The position numbers were made by a program, and so were the translations under genes. A stretch of DNA of 64,000 nt from Aphanomyces cochlioides (taxonomy: Eukaryota; Oomycota; Saprolegniomycetes; Saprolegniales; Verrucalvaceae): positions 806,001 to 870,000 of the forward strand of contig JAHQRK010000006.1 of assembly GCA_019828595.1 (NCBI GenBank), given 5' to 3'. The notes under the pieces were generated by a model, which did no database searches, was not told the DNA's origin, and worked only from the letters and a program-made list of their open reading frames with translations. This document shows positions 31,089 through 42,764 of this stretch, one piece after another; the first letter of the stretch is position 1; every line of letters begins with the position of its first letter.

Positions 31089-32682
31089 ATGGGCATTGAG
31101 ACGTTTGATGTGGAAGCAGTTGCGTCCAAGTATAGCGGGGTGAACCGCATTCGCCACCTCCAGTTCATCGTAGAATCTACAAAGAATGCGCTGCCTATCT
31201 TTGAAGTCGAGAGCAAACAAGGTAAGATGCTATTTCTCGTACGGGGAGTCTGATCTACGGCCGGCTAGCTCTTGTCGCTCAACTGGCAAAAGAAGCGCTA
31301 CGCATTATCTTGTCGGACATTGAGACATCCAAGACGACAGTCAATCCAAATCTGTACCGTGACTTGACCACCAAGTACAAGGAATTGCTCCCAGTCGAAT
31401 TTGAGCCCAATGCAACGTTTGTGGAGAACGCCGTTCGCGCCAATGCACAACGTCATGACCGCCTCGAACAAGAACTCAATTCGTACAAATCCAGCCTTAT
31501 CAAAGAGAGCATTCGAGTACACTTCCAGGTTGTTTCCCATCCTGATTCATATTTCCTAGATCGGTCACAATGACTTGGGGGACTTCTACTACAACGCTGG
31601 CGATTTATCGAACTCTCTCCGGAGCTACATCCAAGCTCGAGACTACTGCACGACAGAAAAGCATATTGTTGACATGTGCTTCAACGTCATTCGGGTTTGT
31701 CCTCCCTCGCTTCACAGTCTTCACATGAATCGACTAGGCTTCAGTGCACTTGAAGAACTTCAGCAACGTCAATAACTACCTCATGAAGCTCGAGCCGTCA
31801 ATTGCATCCACGGATAATGATCCAATGTAAGTCCATAGACCTGAACTGCCACATCCACATGATGGCTGCCTTAGCTTGTCGTCGCAAGTTGCAGCTACTT
31901 TTGGTCTTGTGCACTTGAGCAACAAGAAATACCATGCCGCAGCTTTAAAGTTTGTCGAATGTCACATTGACGTCGGCAGTCAATTCAATGAAATCCTCCA
32001 TGTGGAAGACATCGCGTTCATGGGTGGCCTTTGTGCGCTTGCGACGTTTTCCCGCAGTGACTTGAAAGACCGCGTGATTCAAAACTCATCATTCAAGGCC
32101 TTCTTGGAACTCGTGCCGCGTCTTCGAGAATTCATTTCCGATTTTTATTCTGGCAATTATGCCACTTGCTTGGAAACCTTGAACGACATCAAGGTACTCC
32201 TCGGTGGATGACATGTCCATTGACGTTCCTGTAGGAAGAACTGCTGCTGGATCTCTATCTCTCGAGCCACGTTGCCGATCTCGTCAAGGAAATCCGTCAT
32301 CGCGCAATCGTGCAATATTTCAACCCATACCTCTCGGTCGACATGAAGCTCATGGCGGTAGCTTTCAATACAACGCCTGCTCTCTTGGAAGAAGAACTTC
32401 GTGAGCTCATTCTCTCCAAGAAACTTCAAGCTCGCATCGATAGCCACAACATGGTGAGCTCTGCATGTTCCATGTCGTCACGTCATCATTGATTAGGTCT
32501 TATTTGCCCATCAAGCCGATCAACGCACGTCGACGTTCCAAAACGCGCTCGAGATGGGTCGCAAGTACACTGCTGATACCAAAGCATTGATGCTTCGTAT
32601 GAATCTACTCAAGCACAACATTGTCGTTGGCACGAATGGCATTACGCGCCTCCCTCGTGATGCCTACCCAGAAGAAGACTAA
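31089..32682 (+). CDS. CSN1: COP9 signalosome complex subunit 1
   Basis: PCI-domain scaffold subunit of the COP9 signalosome, which removes NEDD8 from cullins. Seven or so exons joined by short introns: [60 protein letters not shown] with [20 protein letters not shown]; a short exon from [40 protein letters not shown] (the GGLCALATF signature); [40 protein letters not shown]; and the PCI winged-helix [20 protein letters not shown] to [11 protein letters not shown] and [14 protein letters not shown]. The alternative, proteasome RPN7, fits less well at GGLCALATF and the tail. Starts with an ATG directly before conserved family sequence. Confidence 0.9.
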
Positions 32683-32964
32683 TCATTTTAACTCCATTAA
32701 ACTGGCGCCGCCACTTCGGCTCTGCTGCGTCTATGTCGTCGCCTGCATGGTCCAATCGGGCATACAAATCTCGTTGTAGCATCGTGTACATGGCCGCCCT
32801 CGGTCGGGATCCATCGTCTCAGAGTCTTTCTGCTTCATGACGTTCAGGGAGACGACGAACAATGCATTGCGTCCGTGTGTATCGTCCTTTGGACTCTCTA
32901 CATTACAGTGTAACTGCTGGCGCAGTTACAGGCAGTTTCGTCCATTTAGTCCACGCAAGTCACC

Positions 32965-35220
32965 ATGGCATCGCCGTCGCCACCGCCGCTTGTGGATGTC
33001 CTTCAGAAAGAGCTCGAGGCACATTCAACAGGCATTCGAATCGTTTTGACTAGGATGGCTGAGCGAATCGTCAGAATGGAACAGCGCCTTGACGATAAAA
33101 GCAGCGCCGTGGCGTCGCTGGAAGACATTTTGAGGGGACTGACAGACCAAGTTGGCTCGCTTCACACTACCGTCGGCGACATGCAGCAGCCTCTCCAAGC
33201 CTTGCAATCCAATATCCAAACGCTCGCTGAAACATGCGTCAAGCTCGAGACCACCGCTGTGTCGCATCAGAGTCTACTCGACCAGCAGGCCGTTGGTCTC
33301 GACGCTCTCGGTGCAAAACTCGTCGAATCGACGACGACTGCAGTAACGACAGCCAGGCAGGAGATAGAGGAGCTCGTGCTCAAGGCAGACTCGATGCACG
33401 ATCAAGTGCTTCAGCAGATCGAAGTGACCAAGATCGACTTGGCCACCAAACTCGACGGTGTGCATCCTCCGCAATGCACATCTCTCAACAGCAGCTCGTA
33501 GATGTGACGAAAAAGGTCGAAGTCTTGGATCAGGACATGCATGAACTCAAAGACGCCATCCCGACACCGCCGCCGCTTCCTCCTGTCGTCGTGTTACCTC
33601 CAGAGACAACAAAGATCCCCGTCAATGTCCACACGAAGCGGCTAGAGAACGAACGACCTCGCGAGAGAGGTCCGTTCACAGACCTGCGCGACTTTCAAAT
33701 CCCAGACGACATGCAAGCTCGTCTCGAGCACAATGTGAACGCTATCTACACACGAAATGGCACCTACGAGCCACCGTCGCCTCTACCTGGCGATGTCAAT
33801 CATGTTCAATGCCCCGAGATACCGCTGCAAAGACTCCGAGCCGTCGACGACAGTGGCGTTGCGGACTTGCGCAACTATTTCCACTCGCGCTTCCACGCTC
33901 TTTCAAGCCTTGTCGAGTCGTCTCGCATCGAGGTAACAACTGCGTAGCTGCCTTCCATCTCACTGAAGTCCTAGAGCCGAAGTCAGCAGGATGCATTGCA
34001 CACCATCATGGACCAGCAAATCGAACGGCTTCATGCGAAACTCAAGAGCATGAACGACCAAGTCGACAAGTTGCAACTCGTAGCACCGCCCGTGAAACCA
34101 ACGCTGCTTCTCTCCGACGGTCTCTTCAAGTCTAGAGCTTCCTGATGTTCCTGTAGAGCTCACGATGGGCTCCGTGCCTAGCCTGCGCATTGCGTTGCTT
34201 GAACTCTCGAGGAATCTCCACGTCGTTCGACAGACCAAGAAGCACATGAGCGTCGACATGCGGCGAAATGTTGACAAAGTCATCCAAGTCCTCAACGACG
34301 CTTACCATGCCATGGCTGACGACTCGTCGACCAATTTGACAGTACCCCCCCCCCCGCTTCCCCCTCGTTCCCCCTTTAATTCCCCTCGTAGGCCTTGACC
34401 AAACACACCGAGCGAGTCGCACGCGCGCTTGCATTCGGCATGCAGTCGACCATTGAAATCCTCACGACAACAGACGTCGTGTCGACGAAAGAGCTCAAAA
34501 ACACGATCGAGCACTTCTCGGAATCGCTCACTTGTCGCTTGGAGACGGAGGAGGATCGAATAGAGTGGCCACAAGTGCTTGCTAGCTTGCAGCTCCAAGT
34601 CGAACAGATCAAAGTGAGCCACGAGCATGCCATTGACACATTGGCCATCCGAGTCGACGTACCACAATCGTTCAACCCCCTCGAGATGCTCACGACCGCT
34701 CTAGAAACTCAAACAGCGCGAGAATCAAGCGGCGAGCGGCCCAGTGAGCCCGCCGTCGCATGTCCAATCGAGGCATGAGATCAACGAGCGAGGGAAGCTC
34801 CTGGCGTCGTTCGAGCAAGACCTACAAACCATCAAACTCCATCTCCAAACACACGACGCCATGCTGCAAAAGCTCGCTGCTGACGTCGATCACACGGCTA
34901 GACTCGTCGCTCGGTACGCACCACCAACGTGGTCATCACATACTCGCTGTAGGTACCTTCCTGTGGCTCATGTCGAAGACAGCAAGGCCAAACAACCTCG
35001 ACAGCTCTCCTCAACGCACAAACGACTCCAAGCTCTCCATCCCAACTCGCCGACCCTGTCGTCGTCCTCGCCACTGCTTTCTCCAAGCGGTGGATTGTCG
35101 AGACAATCGTCGTCGCTGTCGAGTTTGTGCGTGCAAAACGCACTGAAGCAACCGGTTCGGAAACGACCGATCACGCCACCGCCGCCGCAGTCAACATCTC
35201 GAGAAAGCATGATGGAATAA
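32965..35220 (+). CDS. Large coiled-coil protein, uncharacterised
   Basis: A multi-exon gene made mostly of heptad-like helices: VLQKELEAHSTGIRIVLTRM, MAERIVRMEQRLDDKSSAVA, VTKKVEVLDQDMHELKDAIP, DQQIERLHAKLKSMNDQVDK, ASLQLQVEQIKVSHEHAIDT and LLASFEQDLQTIKLHLQTHD. These are interspersed with proline-rich linkers (PTPPPLPPVVVLPP) and a Ser/Pro-rich tail ending ITPPPPQSTSRESMME. Introns that I can place: about 33460-33501, 33932-33978, around 34127-34160, 34341-34391 (a striking C-run polypyrimidine tract before TAG) and around 34770-34776. No motor, kinase or membrane motif. Probably a cytoskeletal or basal-body scaffold, on composition only. Ends 35 bp from the convergent PDK gene. Confidence 0.65.
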
Positions 35221-35255
35221 CAAACTGGTTTCGTTTTTTTCTGCGTTCGATCCTA

Positions 35256-36380
35256 CTACGGCAGAGGCTCCGACGCGTCGCCGACACGCTTCAAGTGTAA
35301 ATATGCATCCGTGCCATATCCTTCCATCGAAATAATTTGAAGATCGCCGCCAAAATACCGCGCAAAGAGGCGACTGATGGGCAGGCCGTAGCCAAGACCA
35401 GCAAGGGGAGATTCGCCGCCGAAATCCATCGGCGTGTCGCCTTCCAGAGCCGCAAACGCCTGCTCGTTCGCGGTTGTGTACATGTAGCTCCAAATACGAG
35501 GCAGAGCTGACCGCGGAATGCCACCGCCTTCATCTGAGATCTTGAGACTCACGTCTTCGTTGTCGTCGCCATCGGCCACGATGAGTTTGATCGGAGGCAT
35601 TGTGTTGTCCACGCCGTGGAATTCCACGACGGCACGCATCGAGTTCTTAAGCACTTCAAACAGCATGTGATGGAGGTGGCTCGGTACAAACGGCATGACA
35701 AAGTCGGTATGGCCGTGGAGCTCCACTTCAGGAGCATCGCCGTAATGCCGAATGCACATGTGTCGCGCCATGTGAACTGCTGCAAGCGCAACTTCGGCAG
35801 GAGACGTTGATTCGCAGATACATCCGACCCAGCCGTGTTCTTGTTCATGGAGCGCAATATGCTGGCTCATCAACATTCGAATCCCAATACGACTGAGATA
35901 AAAATTGTCGAGGAACGTGTGCAGGTCGTTCATATCTGCGAGTGAGAACGACGAGCGTCCTGATGCTTCCGCTAACGACAATTGTGTCTTGAGTTCATGG
36001 ACGCCTTTGGCCATCGTATAGAGCGTGCCGTTGTGTCGTTCCCAGATCGATTGAATCAACGCCGTGAACGCTTGCTCGTCTTCAATCGTCCGGACGCGTG
36101 GGAAGGAGACCAATTCTTCAAACGACTTGATATACCATTTCTTCACGAGCTGGACGGATGGCATTTGACACAATCCATACGGGAGTGTATCCAAGTCCTT
36201 CACGCGATGTGAGAGGCGAATTGGCAGTTCTGCGTGGAGAAACTTGGCGCTGTGGATCAATTTCGACGGAGAAATATCACTGCCGAACTCAAGAAACTGC
36301 TGCAGCGTCACGCCGTTCTGTGCTTTCGCCGCAAACTCCAAGATGCGCGGCATCGTCCGCTGTGGCATCGACGACAACAT
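35256..36380 (-). CDS. Pyruvate/branched-chain dehydrogenase kinase family protein
   Basis: Mitochondrial protein kinase of the PDK/BCKDK family (GHKL fold), which phosphorylates and inactivates the E1 subunit of a 2-oxoacid dehydrogenase. N-terminal helical domain: PPSKLIHSAKFLHAELPIRL-like segment (ISPSKLIHSAKFLHAELPIR), DLDTLPYGLCQMPSVQLVKK. ATP domain: HHMLFEVLKNSMRAVVEFHG (N-box with Glu and Asn), LKISDEGGGIPRS (G1), LAGLGYGLPISRLFARYFGG (G2). Single exon, 374 residues, slightly short of the usual ~400. I take the ATG at 36380 because the upstream in-frame codons offer only GTG. A mitochondrial presequence is not obvious, so an upstream exon is possible. Confidence 0.88.
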   Translation of the reverse strand: MLSSMPQRTMPRILEFAAKAQNGVTLQQFLEFGSDISPSKLIHSAKFLHAELPIRLSHRVKDLDTLPYGLCQMPSVQLVKKWYIKSFEELVSFPRVRTIEDEQAFTALIQSIWERHNGTLYTMAKGVHELKTQLSLAEASGRSSFSLADMNDLHTFLDNFYLSRIGIRMLMSQHIALHEQEHGWVGCICESTSPAEVALAAVHMARHMCIRHYGDAPEVELHGHTDFVMPFVPSHLHHMLFEVLKNSMRAVVEFHGVDNTMPPIKLIVADGDDNEDVSLKISDEGGGIPRSALPRIWSYMYTTANEQAFAALEGDTPMDFGGESPLAGLGYGLPISRLFARYFGGDLQIISMEGYGTDAYLHLKRVGDASEPLP

Positions 36381-37050
36381 CAAGTTGAAATTCTGAATGC
36401 CGCCGTTGACGCAATATAACACTCGAAGTATCTACTCAACTTCGAAAATTAAAATATGCGAAAAAACTGAATAAATGGATAAAAATAAGTTCAAAATTTG
36501 AGAAAAATTGCCAAAAATACGAAAATTAACCGAACTATTCGATAAAAAATTCTGAATTTGCTCAAGCTGCAAAGACGAGGCGTGAAGCTCCGCCGCTGCC
36601 GCCGACCACTTGGAAATACTCTAGCCGCGTGCCACTCCAGCCTTACAGCATTTCCAAGTGGGAGAATTCGATGGATCGCTAAAGGTTGAAAGTGCGGAGT
36701 GGAACAAGATGGATCCCGTCATTTTAGCTCAGTTCGATTGCGCAAGCGTTGTTCTGACCAGGCTGTCGACGAACAGGTGCAAGAGGGATAGAAGAGTGGG
36801 GTGGCGTTTGGGTGCACGTTCGACATCCATCGCGGTACGTCCACATGCAGATTCTCTAGAAGTTTTCATGGCTCTCACGGCATTCTAGCGTCCCATAGGA
36901 ACGAAAGGTCTGGAAGACGTAGAGAGGGTGAACTGATCCCATGTCGAGGATTGCATGCAATTCATGCACTGTTCAAGGATAGAACGCGTGTTCCGAGTTG
37001 TGAGAAGCAAAAGTAGTTGTATGTCAATAAATATCATGCTACGTGTTAAG
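36381..37050. other. Intergenic region with a hairpin
   Basis: AT-rich to about 36550, then GC-richer sequence. No gene supported: the open frame at 36658-36888 is short and has no family resemblance. A 12-bp perfect inverted repeat (36606-36617 CCACTTGGAAAT with 36650-36661) encloses a 32-nt loop; it could be a small structured RNA or a chance hairpin. Confidence 0.4.
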
Positions 37051-38289
37051 TTATAAGGTCGCCGTGGCGGCAATGGCGGCTTGGAGCAATGCCACGTAGT
37101 ACGCAGCTTCGCCGCCGGTTTGACCGTTGTCGAGAGCCAATGCTTCCATCGCAAAGACTTGAGAATGGAGGAATGACAGCTTGGCATGCGTCACAACGAC
37201 CACAAGGACTGGCAAGACGACATCTGCAGAAAGCGAAGTCGAGTCACATGCGAGAGCAGCGCCAACTTCGTCGTGGAGGATTGCAACAGCAGTCAACAGA
37301 TCATGGACGATGTGATCCGGCATGAAGAATGCCATCTCTTCAAATGCATGCATCGTCCGTCGCAAGGCCATTGTGCTGGAAGGAAGGCCGACTTCGACGA
37401 GGTGCTCCAAGGCAGTTGCTTGGCCTGTGCATTGTGCAAGCGTGACTTGGTCTCGCTCGAGTTTGGCAGCAATGGGGGCGATAAACACAGCGCCGACGCG
37501 GGAGTAGACCATTTGCCGCACAAAGCAGAGCAGTTCAGGGTTGGTTGCGCTCACGTCGTGCTCGTCGGACAATGCTTGAGCGACTTGAGTCACCAGCGAT
37601 TGGAATGTTGTGGTGGATGACAGGGTGAGGAGTGAGTCGCAGCAGTGCTTCTCAAAGCCGACACCAATTGCAGCTTTGTCAAAGTGACTTATGAGCAAAA
37701 AGCTTTCAAACGCAAGGTAGGCATCGCTTGGCATGTCGTCTGATGCGACAGTGTCCCGCACCAAGTAGTACGAGAGCGACGAGGGTTCACAGCTGCAGTT
37801 GCATTCATCAAGGGACATGCGTCGGAGGGGGGATGCGGGGGAAATGATATCATCAGCAGATTGTCGTCGCAATGAGCTGTTTGGCACTGCCTTCGCATGG
37901 GTCAGAATTGCATGGAGCCACTTGCGTTGTGAGTACAACGTTCTGTAGATTGTATCTCGTCGGAGACGGTCCTTCCATGCCGCGTCGTTTGTGTCGGCTT
38001 TGAGGACTTCGACTGCGCGTTTGTGCATCGCTGCTTCCACGTGGAGCTTGATGCGTCCAAGACTTCCCGATGGTTTCCGTCGTAGGAATGTCGTCATGCC
38101 GGATTTCGATTCCCATTCAATGTCAGCGAGGCGTTGCTTGTACGCGGCAACTTCCAATGCAATCCGATCTTCGACGGCCGAGACATGTTTGATCTTGTCG
38201 TCGAGCGAGCGTGGCGTGAGGACTGTTTTCACGCGGCGGAGCATTCCTTTCTCATGGTCGAGCGTTGGATTCGGAGCTTTGATGGACAT
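37051..38289 (-). CDS. VPS9-domain protein (putative Rab5-type GEF)
   Basis: A 412-residue single-exon protein. The C-terminal ~130 residues match the VPS9 fold: HAFEEMAFFMPDHIVHDLLT, LSADVVLPVLVVVVTHAKLS (the ADxxLPxL..V catalytic helix with its Asp), FLHSQVFAMEALALDNGQTG and GEAAYYVALLQAAIAA. VPS9 domains promote GDP release from Rab5-family GTPases on early endosomes. The N-terminal half is basic and helical (LEVAAYKQRLADIEWESKSG) with a Ser/Arg-rich segment (LRRQSADDIISPASPLRRMS), perhaps a phosphorylated linker. VPS9 is somewhat diverged (VVVVTH instead of IYVVLK-type), so activity is inferred. Confidence 0.75.
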   Translation of the reverse strand: MSIKAPNPTLDHEKGMLRRVKTVLTPRSLDDKIKHVSAVEDRIALEVAAYKQRLADIEWESKSGMTTFLRRKPSGSLGRIKLHVEAAMHKRAVEVLKADTNDAAWKDRLRRDTIYRTLYSQRKWLHAILTHAKAVPNSSLRRQSADDIISPASPLRRMSLDECNCSCEPSSLSYYLVRDTVASDDMPSDAYLAFESFLLISHFDKAAIGVGFEKHCCDSLLTLSSTTTFQSLVTQVAQALSDEHDVSATNPELLCFVRQMVYSRVGAVFIAPIAAKLERDQVTLAQCTGQATALEHLVEVGLPSSTMALRRTMHAFEEMAFFMPDHIVHDLLTAVAILHDEVGAALACDSTSLSADVVLPVLVVVVTHAKLSFLHSQVFAMEALALDNGQTGGEAAYYVALLQAAIAATATL

Positions 38290-39457
38290 GGCAAGCGGTT
38301 GAATGTCCTCTTGCTCTTGTGTCGTCGAGTCAGCCGTATGTTCAATATGGTCGCTGATTGGGCCAATTCACTCCATAGTAGAAACGCCGCTCACCAATTT
38401 AAACTTGGAATTTGTATACCACGATGAATTGTTAAAGCGAATATATACGCCGAATTTGACTCCAACTCTAGCGGCGGGCACCACCAGAAAGGCACGCTAC
38501 GCTCTCTCTTGGGGCATATAGATTCAATGAATACATTGAGATCTCAACAGTACAGTAGTTTAACGCAGAGAGAGAGAGAGGAGCCCTTGAACCCACGCTT
38601 GAAGTGGATGCGGTGCACGTTGAAGCAACTGGCGCGAGCATAAAAATTTTCAACAACTTTTTTACCACTTCCAACATATTGGCCGAGATTTTCAAGCAGC
38701 GATATTGGCCAACTCGGTAAAAAAACAACGCAAGCCACATCTCGTCTAGCTTTTCTCAAGCCTGCTATGCTGCACTGCTCCTGCGTTCTCTCTCTCTCTC
38801 TCTAGCTCCGTTGGGAAGCTCCCTGTCGCTTGCGAGCTTGAAAATTTCCGCGGCAAGATTTGACTCGAGGTAGCTACTACCACTGGTAACATATATATGG
38901 GATTTACTATACTGGAGCAGTTGCCGAGAGAAGTTCCTGGTACACGTCGAGCCCATCAAGCCGTTGGTGATAACGCGAAGAGAGGATAACAACAGCTTTG
39001 GATCGCTCTCAGTTTTGAAGTTGGATATTATGTCGGCGTCTTCTCAGGATCATTTCATCGTGGGACGTCGAGAGGGAGAGGCTCGAACGTACTGCAGCGG
39101 ATTCCATGTTGCCAACCGTTTATGTGCTGAAAAAAGTTTCACTAAAGTATAAATTTATAGAGGTACTTTGAGTTTCGATATGTTGAACCAAGCAAGACGC
39201 GATCTTTTATAAAGTATCTTTGAAAATGTATTCAAAAATTACCAAAATGTGGAAAAAATACATTGCTCACGTGGGTTTGTAACTTTTTGTGTGGTGGCTT
39301 TTGTGTCCTCAACGCGGGGAACAGGCGGCACGACACGCGTGGAAAACAAGGTAAATGCGCTGAAATGAGCCAGAATGCATTGGATTGCAAGCGCGCAGTG
39401 TGTTTGCTTATCTCTAGAGTAGCTTGGAATGGTTCGCTCACGGGTTTTGTGTGTAGA
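38290..39457. other. Intergenic region with GA/CT microsatellites
   Basis: No gene seen. A (GA)n run at about 38567-38581 and a (CT)n run at about 38786-38803, in opposite orientation and 200 bp apart, could pair. It probably contains the CK1 copy C promoter at its right end. Confidence 0.4.
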
Positions 39458-41004
39458 ATGGCATCGCAACGAGACACATCATCGCTCGAATTGCGCGTGG
39501 GCAAGAAATTCCGCCTCGGACGCAAGATTGGAAGCGGATCTTTTGGGGATATTTACCTCGGCACGAATATGACGTCTGGGGAAGAAGTCGCAATCAAATT
39601 GGAATCGGTCAAGACGAAACATCCGCAATTGTTGTACGAGTCCAAGATTTACAAGATTTTGAACGGCGGACGTAATGCTACCTCCCAACTTTGTCAAGTA
39701 TGCTCATGTGAATATTCTAGTTGGGATTCCAAACATCCGCTGGTTTGGCGTCGAAGGAGAATACAACGTTATGGTGATTGATCTCCTCGGACCTTCCTTG
39801 GAAGATTTATTCAACTATTGTGGTCGACGCTTTCAGCTCAAGACGGTGCTGATGATTGCCGATCAGCTTCTTTGCCGGATAGAATACTGCCACTCGAAAA
39901 ACTTTATTCACCGTGACGTTAAGCCTGACAACTTTCTCATCGGGCTTGGCAAGCGTGCTCAAATTTGCCATGTTATCGATTTCGGTTTGGCCAAGAAGTA
40001 CCGCGATCCCAAGACGCATCAACACATTCCATACCGAGAAAATAAAAATTTGACGGGCACTGCACGTTATGCCTCCATCAATACGCACGTTGGCATCGAG
40101 CAAAGTCGCCGTGATGATTTAGAATCATTGGGGTATGCATTTTGCACTGTTCCTTCCATCATTTGTCTTGTAGATATGTCTACATGTACTTTATTCGTGG
40201 CAGCTTACCATGGCAAGGACTTAAGGCCAACACGAAGAAGCAAAAATACGAGAAAATCATGGAAAAGAAAATGAACACTCCTGTGGACGTCTTATGTCGT
40301 GGATATCCTGTTGAATTCCGTGCATACTTCGAGTATTGCCGAGCGTTGCGCTTTGACGACAAGCCTGATTACGCTTACTTGAAGCGCCTTTTTAAGGAAT
40401 TGTTCTTCCGCAAGGGATACCAATTCGATGCAATGTTCGATTGGACTGTTCTCAATCTTGTAAGACAAGTTTCCTATCGACATACCACTCACTTGAGCGT
40501 AGCAATCCGGCCGTCGTGATCCTTCCGCCGCCGGAGCCCCCGTTGCGAATGTCCAGCCCATTTCTCAACCTGTGGCCGCCCCTGGCTACCATGAAGACGG
40601 CGGATTGGCTCCACAAATGGGATATCAATCCGCACCCGGTCAAATGAGTGGCAACTATGGCGCCCAGCGCACTGATATTCGTGGTATGAGATCATTCACG
40701 CACCAACGTTTACATTCCTATAGCAGGAGTACCTGGCCGATTATACGATGACATGCGAATCCAGCAACAAGAAATCCCACAGCAACAGGCTATGTACCAT
40801 CGCACGAATAGCCGAGAAGAAGATTACAATCAACAATATGGCATGCAGCAGCGCAGCACGACAATGCCTCGAGACTACATGGAGGCAAACCCAGTGGCTC
40901 CAACGTCACGTGTCCAATCTGTGCCCCACGATGGAATGGAGGGCAGACCAATGCAACAACAATCAATGATGGGATCATCGGCCACCCGTTTCCAGCGCTA
41001 TTAA
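39458..41004 (+). CDS. Casein kinase 1 (copy C)
   Basis: Third CK1, on the opposite strand from A and B and 10 kb away. Exon 1 [20 protein letters not shown]; then [43 protein letters not shown] and [10 protein letters not shown]. An extra ~45-nt intron (about 40134-40174, GTATGC..TTGTAG) splits LESLG|YVYMY and is absent from A and B; a further intron (about 40686-40723) splits the tail. The tail is Gln/Met/Pro-rich ([20 protein letters not shown]) and, like A and B, ends in an Arg/Tyr motif (RFQRY). Two introns occupy the same positions as in A and B. Synonymous divergence from A/B looks high, so this is an old paralogue or the ancestral-type copy. Confidence 0.93.
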
Positions 41005-41022
41005 ATTTATAGATTTAATCTT

Positions 41023-42214
41023 CTAGAGAAATTCCTTGTCGCGCTCAATGTACTTCTGATTCTTCATCAACCGCGGCTGAGCCTCGTTCACATAGCGCCT
41101 TCCGGTATTGTGTCTCGCTTTGTTATGCGGCGTCGATGGCGTGGCAGTCAATCGTCTTGCAACGACGATGCGATCAGAGATTTCTCGGGGATGATCCTCG
41201 ATGCTGTAGATTCGAATGCCCATATCTGTCATGGCTCCAATATGCAGCGAATGGCGGTACACGGCTGATCTAGGAGTCATCTCTTCGTCTACGAAGGAGG
41301 AAATCTAAATGGGAGAAGATGGGATAATGTACCGTGGTCAACACGCATGATGCTGAGTTTATGCACGTGATGCTGCAAATGCTCAATCTCGTGCTGCATC
41401 GTGGAGAAGCGTATGGCCTTTTGCTGCTTGGCAATATTTTCTTCACTTAAATGGTTGATTGCGACTTGATAGATCATCTAGAAGGAGCATGAGGAAGAAA
41501 AGTTTTCTGTGCGCACATGCTGCTGCTGAAGGAGTTTATCCTTGTCCATCAAGTTTTGATCCTAATCGACACCATGAATATTTCAAAGACAAATTCGAGT
41601 ACCAAGGACTTCATGAGTGATTCGAGCTCTTCGTAAGTCTGCGGGCCAGGAAGAGCTACTTTTGACGGCTTTGCCGGGCGAGGGCGAGATGTGGCTAGAA
41701 TCATTCGACGAGTGCGATCGCCTTTGCGAGGAATCGCATTCAAATGGAGCTTTGTCATATACTACCAAAAACAATAAGAAGGGAGGCGCTCTCGATCTTA
41801 CATTGAACTTCTTTGGCCTCGCTGTTCCATTGACTTCACTGCTTGTTTCATCGGTTGTGTTGCTCCCATTTTCTGAGCCCGTTATATCGTCGTCGTTGAG
41901 CTCAAGATCATCGTTGTATGCCCCCTAAATCCACATTATTGGGGCATTGCCGAGAACTTTGATTGTACGCTGCAAGCTTTGAGCTCCGATTCGGCAACCT
42001 CTAGCAGAGCGTGTGCTTCGTGTCCAGTGCCCAGCACAAATTTTTCAATCTTGGGTTTTGGTCTTTTGTTTTCATTTAGCTCGGGGGATTTTGGGTCCCG
42101 TGAGCTAGACGGCGATTTCCGCCGCCGAGAGGATTTCATTTTGGAAGTGAACAAATACCTATAAATAGGTGAATTACTTGCTCTTTTACGACTGACTAGT
42201 GTACGAGGTTCCAT
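41023..42214 (-). CDS. Small spliced coiled-coil protein, uncharacterised
   Basis: Five or six short exons join in frame. Exon 1 is basic/Ser-rich (KMKSSRRRKSPSSSRDPKSP, KPKIEKFVLGTGHEAHALLE). Then come an acidic exon (YNDDLELNDDDITGSENGSN), MTKLHLNAIPRKGDRTRRMI with PQTYEELESLMKSLVLEFVF, a Gln-rich exon DQNLMDKDKLLQQQH, a coiled coil (MIYQVAINHLSEENIAKQQK, MQHEIEHLQHHVHKL), and a basic end (MTPRSAVYRHSLHIGAMTDM, GRRYVNEAQPRLMKNQKYIE). I do not recognise the family. The start could be the ATG at 42214 or the one at 42139 (MKSSRRRK); the stretch between them contains a TATTTATAG sequence that may be promoter. Lies 18 bp from the convergent CK1 copy C. Confidence 0.6.
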
Positions 42215-42313
42215 TGTGGCTAGTTTCACGTCGTTGGCAGGGATATTTATTTGATTGGGGATTTATTGCCGCGAGAAAACTGGTCGCACGAATAGTGCAC
42301 AGCAGACCTTCCT

Positions 42314-42647
42314 TTAGTACGTCGACATGTTGTAGCTCTTGGTATTGGCAATTTTTCTTCCACACATTGCACATATACCTACAAAGACTTGAATGACCTG
42401 CCAGATGCGCGCTCTTACCTTTCTTGTATGAACAATCTTGGCAATAATGTGCATCTTGGGCCACTTTGGTTTTGCATATTCGACAGCTCCGGCTCATGGG
42501 CGTGAATCGATTCTTCTTTCCGAGCAACGCATTACCAGCAATCTTTTTCCCTCCGTTTTTCCCTCCATTCGTATTCCTAGCTCCATCCTTCCACACGTCG
42601 GGCACGATCACCTTGGAGAGCTTCGCTTCGCATTTGTCGCACACCAT
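42314..42647 (-). CDS. CRIPT: CRIPT (cysteine-rich PDZ-binding protein) homologue
   Basis: A ~95-residue zinc-binding protein conserved across eukaryotes; known as a PDZ-binding protein in animals and a minor-spliceosome-associated factor. Exon 1: MVCDKCEAKLSKVIVPDVWK with DGARNTNGG, ALLGKKNRFTPMSRSCRICK, HYCQDCSYKKG. A ~45-nt intron leads to ICAMCGRKIANTKSYNMSTY. All CxxC pairs are present. Start and length match the family. Shares a 117-bp divergent promoter with the SBNO gene. Confidence 0.93.
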
Positions 42648-42764
42648 CGCTCAAACTTTCGCCAAACTGAAATTTGCAATCAATATCCGGATTTTATCCG
42701 GACATCATATAATTGGCTAATGGTTTTGTGGGAAAAGCCATTCCATTGTTCAAACGCGCCAAGC
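42648..42764. promoter_or_regulatory. Compact divergent promoter CRIPT / SBNO
   Basis: Only 117 bp separate the two start codons. It contains ATATCCGGAT at 42683 and TTATCCGGAC at 42694 (paired TATCCGGATA-like element) and AATTGGCTAA, an inverted CCAAT box, at 42711. Confidence 0.6.

Noticed and set aside
36658..36888. 76-codon frame in the gap before the VPS9 gene
   Set aside because: Low-complexity Arg-rich end, no family resemblance, no splice continuity.
38990..39150. Possible tRNA-like GGCTCGAAC sequence
   Set aside because: No cloverleaf could be folded: acceptor and anticodon stems do not pair.
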